DNA from: Lachnospiraceae bacterium AM48-27BH
GTDB lineage: Bacteria; Bacillota; Clostridia; Lachnospirales; Lachnospiraceae
NCBI GenBank assembly: GCA_003478355.1
Contig: QUFC01000004.1
Coordinates: forward strand, 62,001-126,000
DNA length: 64,000 bases
Direction of reading: 5' to 3'
The first letter of the stretch is position 1. The number at the start of each line of letters is the position of its first letter. Both the position numbers and the translations under genes were made by a program. Below the pieces are notes generated by a model, which was not told the origin of the DNA, made no database searches, and saw nothing but the letters and a program-made list of their open reading frames with translations. Positions 18,045 to 27,326 of this stretch are shown here, piece after piece.

Positions 18045-19332
18045 TCTTGGACTGAAGATCCTGTCTGTGGTCATTGCAGTATTTATGTGGCTGATCATGG
18101 TGAATGTGTCCAACCCACTGGTTTCTGACAGCCAGGAGGTAACCGTGGATATGATCAATGCAGAGGTGTTGGAGAAATCCAATCTGACTTATGAGATCAT
18201 AGGTAAAAAGACAGTGACCATCAGTTATGAAGTCCGGATCAGAGACCGGTATAAAATCTCAGCCAGCGATTTTTATGTATATGCAGATCTGGCGGAGATG
18301 TATGATGTGACGGGATCTGTTCCAGTGAAAATCGAGGTCAACGACCGGAACGTGAAAGCGATGATCGAAGGAACTCCGATAGCAAAACCCGGAGTAGTCC
18401 GTGTGGAGACCGAACCGCTTCAGAAAAAGCGCTTTTATCTGACAGTGAATACCATTGGACAGGAAGAAGAGGGATATGTAACTGGTGATGTGGCTCTGAA
18501 TCCAGAGTATGTATATGTAACAGGCGCGGAGTCTGTCATTGGACAGATCAGCTCCGTTGGTGTAGAATTGAATGTGGAAGGTGCAAATTCCGATATGGAA
18601 GGAACAACTCCGGTTTATTTCTATGATGCCAACGGTAATAAGTTAAATCTGGCCGGAGAACAGGCAGAGCTGAATCTGACAGAAGTGAATTATTCGATGA
18701 CAGTTCTGAAAGTGAAGAATCTGGCACTGGATTTCCAGGTAGATGGAAAAGTAGCAGATGGATATCGGTTTACCGGTGTGGAGTGCAGTAAGAAGAGCGT
18801 TGATGTGGAGGGATTAAAATCTGCGCTGGCATCCATGAGTACGCTGACGATTCCAAAAGAATATTTAAGTATTGATGGAGCTACTTCTGATGTACAGGTT
18901 GATGTCGATCTGAAGGAACTGCTTCCTGATAATATCACCATTGCAGGTGATACGGACTCAGTAGTTCATGTGACGCTAAAGGTGGAGCAGCTGAAGAAAC
19001 GGACGATTTCTTATAATGTCCTGAATGTGAAATTCGAGGGAGAACGGGAAAATTATTCCTATTCCTTCGATGCGGATCATGTGATGCTGGAGATCCAGGG
19101 GCTGGAAGAGGATCTGGACCGTCTGCAGGCGAATGACATTGAACTGAGTCTGGATGTCACGGAATTAGGACCAGGTGATCATCAGGCTGGATTTGATATT
19201 CAGCTGGATGATGGTTATGAGCTGGTGAAATATGATCCGATCACTGTTCATGTGGTGGATAAAATGGCAGATAGTGCTGATCATACAGAGTCTTCAGGAG
19301 AAACACAGGCAGAAGGCAGAAACGAGCAGTAA
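18022..19332 (+). CDS. cdaR: CdaR/YbbR-domain regulator of CdaA
   Basis: Membrane-anchored regulatory partner of the cyclase. It has an N-terminal membrane helix (NLGLKILSVVIAVFMWLIMVNVSNP) followed by repeated YbbR domains on the outside (about residues 40-420), each with the pattern of short beta strands and a Val/Ile-rich end, and a polar tail rich in Ser/Glu. Length 436 aa. It overlaps cdaA by 23 bases in another frame. CdaR homologues modulate CdaA activity, so c-di-AMP output is probably tuned by an extracytoplasmic signal. Confidence 0.92.
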   Translation: MKERLTNNLGLKILSVVIAVFMWLIMVNVSNPLVSDSQEVTVDMINAEVLEKSNLTYEIIGKKTVTISYEVRIRDRYKISASDFYVYADLAEMYDVTGSVPVKIEVNDRNVKAMIEGTPIAKPGVVRVETEPLQKKRFYLTVNTIGQEEEGYVTGDVALNPEYVYVTGAESVIGQISSVGVELNVEGANSDMEGTTPVYFYDANGNKLNLAGEQAELNLTEVNYSMTVLKVKNLALDFQVDGKVADGYRFTGVECSKKSVDVEGLKSALASMSTLTIPKEYLSIDGATSDVQVDVDLKELLPDNITIAGDTDSVVHVTLKVEQLKKRTISYNVLNVKFEGERENYSYSFDADHVMLEIQGLEEDLDRLQANDIELSLDVTELGPGDHQAGFDIQLDDGYELVKYDPITVHVVDKMADSADHTESSGETQAEGRNEQ

Positions 19333-19380
19333 AAATACGGAATCGTAAAAAGGCAAATCAGAAGATTGAGAGGACAGCAT

Positions 19381-19644
19381 ATGGTAAAAGCCAACGTAGA
19401 GATCAGGAATCTGACGGGTCTTCATTTAAGACCCGCCGGGGTTCTTTGCAATAAAGCAATTCAATTTAAATCCAAGATCCATTTTCAGGTGCGGGATACC
19501 ACCGCTAATGCAAAAAGCGTGCTGAGCGTGCTGGGAGCCTGCGTGAAATGTGGAGATGAGATTACATTTATCTGTGAGGGAGAGGATGAAAAAGAGGCCC
19601 TGGATTCCATGATCAAGGTCGTTTCAGACGGCCTGGGAGAGTAG
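19381..19644 (+). CDS. ptsH: Phosphocarrier protein HPr
   Basis: Central phosphocarrier of the PTS, 87 aa. The active-site histidine is residue 15 in TGLHLRPAG, and the regulatory serine, phosphorylated by HPr kinase in Bacillota, is Ser46 in NAKSVLSVLG. I begin at ATG 19381; a TTG 15 bases upstream adds residues that HPr lacks. It directly precedes ptsI by 40 bases, giving a ptsHI pair. Its place right behind cdaAR means sugar-PTS components may be transcribed with c-di-AMP genes. Confidence 0.95.
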   Translation: MVKANVEIRNLTGLHLRPAGVLCNKAIQFKSKIHFQVRDTTANAKSVLSVLGACVKCGDEITFICEGEDEKEALDSMIKVVSDGLGE

Positions 19645-19684
19645 TACCAAGTTCATTTATCTTATGTAAGGAGGAGAAAGCATT

Positions 19685-21397
19685 ATGTTTAAGGGAACAA
19701 ATGCATCCGCAGGAATTGGCATTGGTAAAGCAGCCATCATTAAAGAAAACGAGCTGGTGATCCGTCCAGAGAAGGTTATCGATGGAGCAGCTGAGGTAGA
19801 GCGTTTTAAGGGAGCGCTGGCTGAGACGATTGCACAGACGGAGACGTTGGCGGCAGATCTGGCAACAAGAGTAGGAGAGAAAGAGGCAGAGATCATGCAG
19901 GGACACCTGATGCTGTTAAATGACCCGATGCTGACCAATGAGATTGAGAGTGCGATCACTGGAGATAATGTATGCAGTGAATTCGCTATTGAGACTGTCT
20001 GCACGATGTACGCAGATATGTTCGCATCCATGGATGACGAGCTGATGCAGCAGAGAGCCACAGATATGAGGGATATTAAGGTAAGACTCCAGCAGGTTCT
20101 GCAGGGAGTAAAGCCTGTTGATATTGCAGCGCTTCCGGAAGGCAGCGTGATCGTAGCAAAAGACTTGACACCATCTATGACCGCAGGGATCAATCCGGCA
20201 AACGTTGCAGGTATCGTAACTGAGATGGGCGGAAGAACCTCCCACAGCGCAATTCTGGCGCGTGCCCTGGAGATTCCGGCAGTTGTTGCTGTTCCTGGTA
20301 TCCTGGGACAGGTCGAAGATGGTGCAGAGATGATCGTTGACGGCAGTGAAGGTGTGGTTCTGTCAGCTCCTTCTGAAGAGGAAAAAGCAGAGTACACCGC
20401 AAAGAGAGACCAGTTTTTGAAAGAAAAGAAGGAATTAGAGCAGTATATCGGAAAACCAACCGTAACCAGGGATGGTGTGGAGATCGAGCTGGTTGCTAAT
20501 ATTGGCAATCCGGATGACGTAGAGAAGGTACTTCAGTATGACGGTGAGGGCGTAGGTCTGTTTCGTACCGAGTTCTTATTCATGGATCGTACTGCAATGC
20601 CGACTGAGGAAGAACAGTTTGAGGCATATAAGAAAGTAGCGATTGCCCTGAATGGCAGGCCAGTGATCATCCGTACTCTGGATATCGGTGGTGATAAAGA
20701 GATCCCATACATGGGCTTACAAAAGGACGAGAACCCATTTTTAGGCTATCGTGCGATCCGTTTCTGCCTGGACCGCAAAGATGATGTGTATCGTCCGCAG
20801 CTGCGCGCATTGCTTCGTGCCAGCGCATTTGGCCAGATCAAGATCATGATCCCGATGGTAACCTGCATCGAGGAGATCCGTGAGGCAAAGGCATTGATCG
20901 AGGAGATCAAGAAAGAACTGGACGAGAAGGGGATTGCTTACAACAAGGAGATCAAGGTTGGTATCATGGTAGAGACTGCGGCTGCATCTCTGATGGCAGA
21001 TGTATTTGCCAAAGAGGTTGATTTCTTCAGTATCGGAACTAATGATCTGACCCAGTACACCATGTCTGTTGACCGTGGCAATGAGAAGGTATCTTATCTG
21101 TATTCCACCTTCAACCCAGCAGTATTAAGAAGCATCCGCAACATCATCAAGTGTGGTCGTGAGGCAGGCATTATGGTTGGAATGTGCGGCGAGGCAGCAA
21201 GTGATCCGATGATGATCCCGCTTCTGCTGGCATTTGGCTTAAATGAGTTCAGTATGAGTTCATCCGCCATCTTAAAAGCAAGAAAGATGATCACCGGATA
21301 CAGTGAAGCAGAGCTTCAGGCGGTTGCGGATAAGGCTATGAGCTTTGTCAGCGCAAAAGAGATTGAGAATTTCATGAGGGACTTCATCAATCAGTAA
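19685..21397 (+). CDS. ptsI: PTS enzyme I (phosphoenolpyruvate-protein phosphotransferase)
   Basis: Takes phosphate from PEP and passes it to HPr. The 570-aa protein has all three parts: the N-terminal HPr-binding domain, the swivelling domain with active His in GGRTSHSAILARALEIPAVV (about residue 190), and the PEP-binding barrel with GVGLFRTEFLFMDR and GTNDLTQYTMSVDRGNE and the C-terminal active Cys in GMCGEAASDP. AAGGAGGAG precedes the ATG. It is the last gene of the ptsHI pair. Confidence 0.96.
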   Translation: MFKGTNASAGIGIGKAAIIKENELVIRPEKVIDGAAEVERFKGALAETIAQTETLAADLATRVGEKEAEIMQGHLMLLNDPMLTNEIESAITGDNVCSEFAIETVCTMYADMFASMDDELMQQRATDMRDIKVRLQQVLQGVKPVDIAALPEGSVIVAKDLTPSMTAGINPANVAGIVTEMGGRTSHSAILARALEIPAVVAVPGILGQVEDGAEMIVDGSEGVVLSAPSEEEKAEYTAKRDQFLKEKKELEQYIGKPTVTRDGVEIELVANIGNPDDVEKVLQYDGEGVGLFRTEFLFMDRTAMPTEEEQFEAYKKVAIALNGRPVIIRTLDIGGDKEIPYMGLQKDENPFLGYRAIRFCLDRKDDVYRPQLRALLRASAFGQIKIMIPMVTCIEEIREAKALIEEIKKELDEKGIAYNKEIKVGIMVETAAASLMADVFAKEVDFFSIGTNDLTQYTMSVDRGNEKVSYLYSTFNPAVLRSIRNIIKCGREAGIMVGMCGEAASDPMMIPLLLAFGLNEFSMSSSAILKARKMITGYSEAELQAVADKAMSFVSAKEIENFMRDFINQ

Positions 21398-21470
21398 ATT
21401 TAAGTTATAAAATGATAACGGTTCTGCCGGAGGATGGGGGAATCTGTTATATCAATAAAGGATAGGACGT

Positions 21471-22751
21471 ATGATAGTTTATCTGATCTGTTATGCGGCC
21501 AGCTGGATATTTGCCCGCTTCGGACTGTATTATCTGTCTGGAGCGGCGCTTTTCCTGGCGGCCGGATATCTCTATGTTTATGATTACCGTAGATCCGGGA
21601 ATCTGATCCATTTGCGGGGACTGTTTTCCTGCTTCTGGGTCGGAGGTCAGGGGGCTGCCTGTCTGAAGCTTTCAAAGCTTCAGACAGACTGGGCACTTCA
21701 GACCTGGATCTGTTTTTTCCTTGCCCTTGTGGGCTTTTGGATCACATTCGAGGTCTTAGACCGGTTGATGGGAGGAAATGAGCGGTTCACCATGAACAGA
21801 TACAGACAGAGAAGTACCGTGCGTCCTCTTTTTTTCTGTATTGTAGGGCTGACGGTTATTTCAGCAGCAGCCTTTGTGACAGAGGCGGCGGTGTTGGGAT
21901 TTATCCCGGTCCTGGTACGTGGCGTTCCCCATGCCTATTCCGCGTTTCATATGACAGGACTTCATTATGTGACGGTGTCCTGTGTGCTGATACCGGCTAT
22001 GACGGTACTGTATTTTGAACAGGGAGGCAGCCGGAGCGGCAGGAAAAATGGACTGATCGTGCTTTGTACCCTGGTTTCCATTGCCATTCCGATCCTGTGT
22101 GTATCCAGGTTCCAATTGGTATTTGCGGTGATTCTGGCGGTATTTACGTTCTGCGCCAGCCAGAAGAACGTGTCTCCGTGGCTGTTTGTGGCGGCTGTGG
22201 TGGCGTTGATCCCATGCTATGTGCTTCTGACAGTTGCCAGAAGCCATGATGTGACTTATTTAAATGGAATATTCGAGATGAAGAACAGCCGTATGCCGAT
22301 CTTTGTCTCTCAGCCATATATTTATATTGCCAATAATTATGAGAATTTTGACTGTCTGGTGAAGGCTCTGCCCGCGCATACCTGGGGAATCCGGATGCTA
22401 TTTCCGGTATGGGCTCTGACGGGACTGAAATTTCTCTATCCGTATCTGGTCAGCTTCCCGATTTATGTGGATAAGACGGAACTGACTACAGTGACCCTGA
22501 TCTATGATGCCTATTATGATTTCGGTATCATCGGAGTATTGGTATTTGCCTGTATTCTTGGGGCAGTGTGCTTTTTCCTTGTGGAAAAGCTGCGTGAGAT
22601 GAAAAATCCCATGGGGTATCTGTTCTATGGGCAGATGGCTATTTATATGATGCTATCTTTTTTTACCACCTGGTTCAGCAATCCGACCACCTGGTTTTAT
22701 TTTCTGGTGACAGCAGTTTTAACGTTTTATTGTTCTGTTAGCAGGCGTTAA
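21471..22751 (+). CDS. O-antigen/oligosaccharide polymerase-like membrane protein
   Basis: A 426-aa membrane protein with about eleven to twelve hydrophobic helices, predicted to polymerise polysaccharide repeat units at the membrane (Wzy-like, O-antigen polymerase superfamily). The large extracytoplasmic loop near the C-terminal half (PYIYIANNYENFDCLVKALPAHTWG, then LTTVTLIYDAYYDFGIIGVLVF) matches the pattern of oligosaccharide repeat-unit polymerases: an Asn/Tyr loop and the final YxDFGxxG helix. There is no surrounding capsule cluster, which is unusual for such a gene, so the assignment is by topology and that motif only. Confidence 0.7.
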   Translation: MIVYLICYAASWIFARFGLYYLSGAALFLAAGYLYVYDYRRSGNLIHLRGLFSCFWVGGQGAACLKLSKLQTDWALQTWICFFLALVGFWITFEVLDRLMGGNERFTMNRYRQRSTVRPLFFCIVGLTVISAAAFVTEAAVLGFIPVLVRGVPHAYSAFHMTGLHYVTVSCVLIPAMTVLYFEQGGSRSGRKNGLIVLCTLVSIAIPILCVSRFQLVFAVILAVFTFCASQKNVSPWLFVAAVVALIPCYVLLTVARSHDVTYLNGIFEMKNSRMPIFVSQPYIYIANNYENFDCLVKALPAHTWGIRMLFPVWALTGLKFLYPYLVSFPIYVDKTELTTVTLIYDAYYDFGIIGVLVFACILGAVCFFLVEKLREMKNPMGYLFYGQMAIYMMLSFFTTWFSNPTTWFYFLVTAVLTFYCSVSRR

Positions 22752-22861
22752 CGGAATCAAAAAAATGTGAGTATACTTCCTGGGCGTTCGTCTTAAACCA
22801 AGCTGTTTTTGCAGGGCGGATAAGAAATGGCGTATGGGATAACATAAAGGAGTGGATAAAG

Positions 22862-24052
22862 ATGATATCTGAGAGAATGAAACCGTTAGTAATGAATAAT
22901 TCTGCGATCCGTACCATGTTTGAGGAAGGCAACCGTTTAGCTAAGATTTATGGAAGAGACAAGGTTTTTGATTTCAGTCTTGGTAATCCGAATGTTCCAG
23001 CGCCGGAGGCGGTAAATCAGGCCATCATGGATGTGATCACGGAGGAAGATTCCAATATGGTCCATGGTTACATGAGCAATGCCGGATATGAGGATGTACG
23101 GGAGACTGTGGCTCAGTCACTGAATGAGAGATTCGGCACTTCTTTTACTGCCGGTAATATCTTAATGACCGTAGGTGCAGCCAGTGGACTGAATGTGATT
23201 TTAAAGACGCTCTTAAATCCTGGTGACCAGGTGATCACCTTTGCACCGTATTTCCTGGAATATGGTGGATATGTACGCAATTATGATGGAGAGCTGGTGG
23301 TAATCTCTCCGAATACGGAGACTTTCCAGCCAAACTTAAAGGAATTTGAGGAGAAGATCAACGAAAAGACAAAGGCGGTGATCATCAATACGCCAAATAA
23401 TCCATCCGGTGTGGTATATTCCAGAGAAACTCTGGAAAACATATCCGATATCCTGGAGAAAAAACAGAAGGAATTTGGAACCAGCATCGTTCTGATCTCG
23501 GATGAGCCTTATCGGGAACTGGCATATGATGGGGTAGAGGTCCCATTTGTGACAAAATTTTATGCAAACACGGTGATCGGGTATTCTTTCAGCAAGAGCC
23601 TGTCTCTTCCGGGAGAGCGGATCGGATATCTGGTGATCCCGGATGAGCTGACTGACAGCAAAGAGGTATTTACGGCAGCAAGCATTGCTAACCGTGTTCT
23701 GGGCTGTGTTAACGCTCCGTCCCTGATGCAGAGGGTCATTAAGCGTTGCATTCATGAGAAGGTGAATTTAGAGGCTTATGACCGGAACCGGAATCTTTTG
23801 TATTCTTCCCTCTGTGAGTATGGATTTTCCTGCATCAAGCCTCAGGGCGCATTTTACCTGTTTATGAAATCTCCGGTAGAGAATGAGAAAGAATTCTGCG
23901 AGGTATGTAAGAAATACAACATTCTGGTTGTTCCGGGCAGTTCCTTTGCATGTCCTAGTTATGTCCGGATTGCTTACTGCGTTTCTTATGAGCAGATTGA
24001 GCGCTCTCTTCCGGCTTTCAAGAAAGTGGCAGAAGAGTACGGCCTGGTGTAG
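22862..24052 (+). CDS. PLP-dependent aminotransferase, class I
   Basis: Fold-type I aminotransferase, 396 aa. The PLP-lysine lies in GYSFSKSLSLPGERIGYLVIP (near residue 240); NTPNNPSGVVYSRETL and SDEPYREL provide the cofactor ring and phosphate contacts, and SYVRIAYCVS holds the Arg that binds the substrate carboxylate. AAAGGAG stands 9 bases before the ATG. It belongs to the aspartate/aromatic aminotransferase group; the amino donor cannot be fixed by eye. There is no associated biosynthetic cluster. Confidence 0.92.
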   Translation: MISERMKPLVMNNSAIRTMFEEGNRLAKIYGRDKVFDFSLGNPNVPAPEAVNQAIMDVITEEDSNMVHGYMSNAGYEDVRETVAQSLNERFGTSFTAGNILMTVGAASGLNVILKTLLNPGDQVITFAPYFLEYGGYVRNYDGELVVISPNTETFQPNLKEFEEKINEKTKAVIINTPNNPSGVVYSRETLENISDILEKKQKEFGTSIVLISDEPYRELAYDGVEVPFVTKFYANTVIGYSFSKSLSLPGERIGYLVIPDELTDSKEVFTAASIANRVLGCVNAPSLMQRVIKRCIHEKVNLEAYDRNRNLLYSSLCEYGFSCIKPQGAFYLFMKSPVENEKEFCEVCKKYNILVVPGSSFACPSYVRIAYCVSYEQIERSLPAFKKVAEEYGLV

Positions 24053-24118
24053 GCATTTTGGTTGAGGGGAATTGAAAAAGCAGGGTGAAGGTCTTTCGAT
24101 AGAAAGCTGGTGAACCTT

Positions 24119-25243
24119 ATGGAAGATGGAAAGCGGATTTTCCGCATTATATTGAACATTCTGATCCCGGCAGGTACGATTGTGCTGGTCTGTACCCTGG
24201 GACCATGGCTTTTGAGATTTTTTATGCCATTTGTAGTAGGCTGGTGTATTGCCCTGATCTGCAATCCACTGGTAAAATTTTTGGAAAAAAGACTGAAGCT
24301 GGTGCGGAAGCATAGTTCTGCGGTGATCGTGATAGTGGTTCTGGCAGGAGTGATCTGGCTGCTCTATTTCCTGGTTTCCAGACTGATCCTGGGTGTCATG
24401 ATGTTCTGCCGGGAGCTGCCACAGCTATATGAGGCATGGAAAACAGAGCTGCAGGGGGCCTTTGCCGGTTTTTCTGTGATCCTGGAGAGGATGCCAACGG
24501 CAGTTCAGGAGGCGGTTAACCGCACCAATTCCAATCTTGGCGCTTTGGCTGGAAGTCTGGTAGAAAAGTTAGCGACACCGACTGTTACAGTGGCAGGCAA
24601 TGTGGCCAAAGGAATCCCGGCGGCGCTGGTCTACTCTGTGGTGGTGATCTTATCCTCGTATTTTTTTATTATTGAGCGGGATAAGATCATGGCATGGGGG
24701 AAGAAGCATCTGCCGAAGGGAATGCAAAACTACGTCGAGTTTTTGAAAAAAGATATCAAAACCCTGATCGGCGGTTATTTTCTGGCACAATTTAAAATCA
24801 TGTTCGTAGTGGCAGTCATTCTGGCGGTGGGTCTGGTGATTTTAGGAGTCAGATATGGAATCCTGTTTGCGCTTTTGATCGCGTTGCTGGATTTTCTTCC
24901 GGTTTTTGGGACAGGAACCGTGCTTTTCCCCTGGGCGCTGATAAAACTCCTGTCAGGTGAGTGGACATTTGCCATCGGACTGGTAGTGATCTATGTGCTG
25001 ACCCAGGCAGTGAGACAGGTGGTGCAGCCGAAGATCGTGGGAGACTCCATCGGACTGCCTCCGCTTTTATCATTGATTTTTTTATATTTAGGGTTTAAAA
25101 TAAAAGGAATATCAGGAATGATCCTGGCAGTCCCCATTGGGATGTTTATATTAAATCTGTATCATTACGGCGTGTTTGATTCTATGATCCAGAATACAAA
25201 ACTTTTGGCAGAGGAGATCCGCCGTTTTCGGAAAGAGGAATGA
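24119..25243 (+). CDS. AI-2E (PerM) family transporter
   Basis: Membrane protein of the AI-2E/PerM family, about 374 aa, with the usual layout: two N-terminal helices, a large amphipathic region (about residues 90-150), then five to six helices. The conserved signatures GILFALLIALLDFLPVFGTGTVLFPWAL and VVQPKIVGDSIGLPPLLSLIFLYLGFK are intact. The start is ATG 24119, with GGTG about 7 bases before; a GTG at 24110 is the alternative. The last four bases overlap the next gene (ATGATGA). Members export small molecules or exchange Na+/H+; the substrate is unknown. Confidence 0.9.
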   Translation: MEDGKRIFRIILNILIPAGTIVLVCTLGPWLLRFFMPFVVGWCIALICNPLVKFLEKRLKLVRKHSSAVIVIVVLAGVIWLLYFLVSRLILGVMMFCRELPQLYEAWKTELQGAFAGFSVILERMPTAVQEAVNRTNSNLGALAGSLVEKLATPTVTVAGNVAKGIPAALVYSVVVILSSYFFIIERDKIMAWGKKHLPKGMQNYVEFLKKDIKTLIGGYFLAQFKIMFVVAVILAVGLVILGVRYGILFALLIALLDFLPVFGTGTVLFPWALIKLLSGEWTFAIGLVVIYVLTQAVRQVVQPKIVGDSIGLPPLLSLIFLYLGFKIKGISGMILAVPIGMFILNLYHYGVFDSMIQNTKLLAEEIRRFRKEE

Positions 25244-26241
25244 TGAGGATCAAGACGAGAGAGAAAGTGACTGCGTTACTGATGGCTGCATTGGTTTCCC
25301 TGGGTGCTGCAACGGAGAGCTTTGCATTTACGCCATGGAGCAATATCAATGGCAAGTGGATTTCCGCGGATGGAAAAACCGTAATCGAGGACGCAGTGGA
25401 AAAAGGGATCACCGTATCCAAATATCAGAATCTGAAAGGCGAAATTGACTGGAAGCAGGTGGCGGACGATGAGATTTCCTTCGCCATGGTACGTCTGGGA
25501 TATTATGAAGATAAAGATCCATATTTTGATCAGAATATGAAGGACGCAGACGAAGCCGGAATCAAGACCGGGGTCTGCTTTTACAGCAATGCCACAACCG
25601 TACAGGAAGTGAAAAAAGAAGCTCAGTATGTGCTGGATATCGTCAAAGACTACAAGGTTTCCTATCCCATCAGTTATGATCTGGATGCAGCTGGTGAACT
25701 GGAGAAAAAGCTGACCAGAGAACAACAGACAGAGTTGGTGAGAACCTTCTGCGAGGAGATCGAAGGCGCAGGATATCGTGTCGTGGTGTTTGGAGATTAT
25801 GAGAGCCTGACAAAGCAGATCAATGCCAAAAAGGTTCCTTATGATGTCTGGTACAACCGCCAGGGCATGTCCAACAATTTCCAGAACCGCACCATGTGGA
25901 GATGCACAAACAAGGGCAAGGTGAATGGAATTAAAGGAAGTGTCTGTATTGAATTTTCCTTTGAGAATTATGAAGATGCTTTTTTAGCAGATGGCTGGAG
26001 AGAGATCAATGGGACAGAGTATTACTTTGAAAACTATGCCATGGTAAAAAATCGTTCCGTGATCATTGAGGGCGAGCGTTACCGGTTTGATGAAGAGGGA
26101 AATGGAACTGTGAAAGGCAGTGTCGGACCGGGAAGTATGGAAGAAAGTAGAAAAACTACGAGCACAACAAGAACCACGAATTCTGCAAGAAACGCAAATT
26201 CTACAAATACCACAAATACTACAAGTACAAGCAGAAAGTGA
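25240..26241 (+). CDS. GH25-like secreted protein with altered catalytic motifs
   Basis: Secreted protein (333 aa) with a signal peptide (KVTALLMAALVSLGAATESFA), a GH25 lysozyme-like barrel (about residues 50-240) and a C-terminal cell-wall-binding type repeat (DGWREINGTEYYFENYAMV, then GERYRFDEEGNGT) ending in a Ser/Thr/Asn-rich tail. The fold is recognised from ITVSKYQ, FAMVRLGYYEDK and PISYDLDAAGELE. The usual GIDVSK reads GITVSK here and the usual DxE reads DLD, so two acidic active-site positions differ and muramidase activity is doubtful. It overlaps the AI-2E gene by 4 bases, suggesting a two-gene operon ending at a terminator. Confidence 0.8.
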   Translation: MMRIKTREKVTALLMAALVSLGAATESFAFTPWSNINGKWISADGKTVIEDAVEKGITVSKYQNLKGEIDWKQVADDEISFAMVRLGYYEDKDPYFDQNMKDADEAGIKTGVCFYSNATTVQEVKKEAQYVLDIVKDYKVSYPISYDLDAAGELEKKLTREQQTELVRTFCEEIEGAGYRVVVFGDYESLTKQINAKKVPYDVWYNRQGMSNNFQNRTMWRCTNKGKVNGIKGSVCIEFSFENYEDAFLADGWREINGTEYYFENYAMVKNRSVIIEGERYRFDEEGNGTVKGSVGPGSMEESRKTTSTTRTTNSARNANSTNTTNTTSTSRK

Positions 26242-26249
26242 GAGGTGCT

Positions 26250-26290
26250 GTGATGGTTCAGCAGGTCTGTACACTTGCTGCGCTGAACAA
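26250..26290 (+). repeat. Dispersed palindromic repeat, family A, copy 2
   Basis: GGTTCAGCAGGTCTGTACAC and TTGCTGCGCTGAAC form an imperfect palindrome and match the core of the copies at 4397 and 49685. Confidence 0.6.
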
Positions 26291-26291
26291 G

Positions 26292-26336
26292 AAATGAGTG
26301 ATGAATCTACCAGGATGGCAGACATCACTCATTTTT
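26292..26336 (+). terminator. Terminator of GH25-like gene
   Basis: AAATGAGTGATG pairs over 12 bp with CATCACTCATTT (26323-26334), followed by T residues. Confidence 0.85.
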
Positions 26337-26366
26337 CATGTCATGGGAAACTTCGCTCTATGACAC

Positions 26367-26402
26367 AAAAAAAACGCTCCGCGGGATCGTACTGCGGCGG
26401 AG
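26367..26402 (-). terminator. Terminator of minus-strand genes
   Basis: Read leftwards, CTCCGC ... GCGGAG closes a hairpin followed by CG and eight T (A run at 26367-26374). Two further hairpins stand between it and the gene: 26412-26425 (GTCGC/GCGAC) and 26441-26460 (GAATCCTGC/GCAGGATTC). Confidence 0.7.
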
Positions 26403-26458
26403 TGGAAGAGTGTCGCTAAAGCGACCCGCCGCAGACGGAGAATCCTGCGAGCAGGATT

Positions 26459-26761
26459 CTATTTCGTTCGGGCATCTTCAGCTACTGGTTTTCCAACAGG
26501 TTCTGGTGTCACATACTGGTTTGGCACGGTCTCCTGATGAACTGGAAGAAGCTTCGGGGATGGGGATGCTGTGGCAATGCCGCGGACCTTGATCCGCATC
26601 CAGGTTTTGGCTGCTTTGACGCCGATCAGCAGGATCAGAACCGGAAGGACGAACAACAGAAATACCTTTGCTTTCAGTAAGAACTTTTTTCGTTTGTATT
26701 GACGGATCAGGCGATCGACCTGGACATCGATCCGGTGATACCAGCTTTTGATGGTTTCCAT
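26459..26761 (-). CDS. Small single-helix membrane protein, unknown
   Basis: A 100-aa protein with a basic amphipathic N-terminus (YHRIDVQVDRLIRQYKRKKF), one membrane helix (VFLLFVLPVLILLIGVKAA) and a Pro/Thr-rich tail outside (PSPKLLPVHQETVPNQYVTPEP). GGAGGA stands 6 bases before the start on the minus strand, and a hairpin with a T8 run ends the transcript. It follows the DUF4364 gene in the same direction with a 40-base gap, so it is probably co-transcribed. No family recognised. Confidence 0.65.
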   Translation of the reverse strand: METIKSWYHRIDVQVDRLIRQYKRKKFLLKAKVFLLFVLPVLILLIGVKAAKTWMRIKVRGIATASPSPKLLPVHQETVPNQYVTPEPVGKPVAEDARTK

Positions 26762-26801
26762 ATGGTGTTCCTCCGTAATTATTCAATCGTAACTGTTCGG
26801 T

Positions 26802-27326
26802 CTACGAATCACTCATCAGGGTTTTCATCACATAAGCGTAGATTTCCTGATTTTTCTTTTCCCACTGGCTGCACATGGACTCTGCCTGATCACGGTCTGG
26901 AACGGAGATGCTTAAATCCAGGAGAACCGTCTTGCCTTCCCGTACCTCACAGTGAACGATATAATCCTGGTTGGTGGATTTGTAAAAATCGGAAATAATA
27001 CCGGCCTCGTTGCGGATACGGAACCGGTTCTCTTTTAAGTACTGATCCATATCATCGATAATGGCCGGAGAAATATTCTTACCAAAAAATTCTAATGTGT
27101 CTTCGCCCTCTTTGGTGATCTCATACCGGCTCATGTTATGATTGGTATGTACCCGGATCAGACCAGCTTCCAACAGTTCATTTAACACCTGCTGCAGGGC
27201 GAAATAGGAAGTATATTCGTGCTGCAGGAAGAAATCTGTCAACTGGGAGTTGGTCAGGGGAAAATTCACCTGCTTTAACATATATAAATTCATGAGTTTG
27301 TATAAAGTTTTGGGTTCTGACAACAT
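26802..27326 (-). CDS. DUF4364 winged-helix protein
   Basis: Matches the DUF4364 family of Clostridia (174 aa, typical length). The N-terminal half is a winged helix: MLYMLKQV-like helices, TNSQLTDFFLQHEYTSYFALQQVLNELLEAGLIRVH, then the wing SRYEITKEGEDTLEFF. The C-terminal half (about residues 100-170) is an alpha/beta domain with alternating strands (DYIVHCEVREGKTVLLDLSISVP). It is transcribed divergently from the DUF5717 gene with 114 bases between their starts, so regulation of that cluster is a reasonable inference. Confidence 0.85.
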   Translation of the reverse strand: MLSEPKTLYKLMNLYMLKQVNFPLTNSQLTDFFLQHEYTSYFALQQVLNELLEAGLIRVHTNHNMSRYEITKEGEDTLEFFGKNISPAIIDDMDQYLKENRFRIRNEAGIISDFYKSTNQDYIVHCEVREGKTVLLDLSISVPDRDQAESMCSQWEKKNQEIYAYVMKTLMSDS

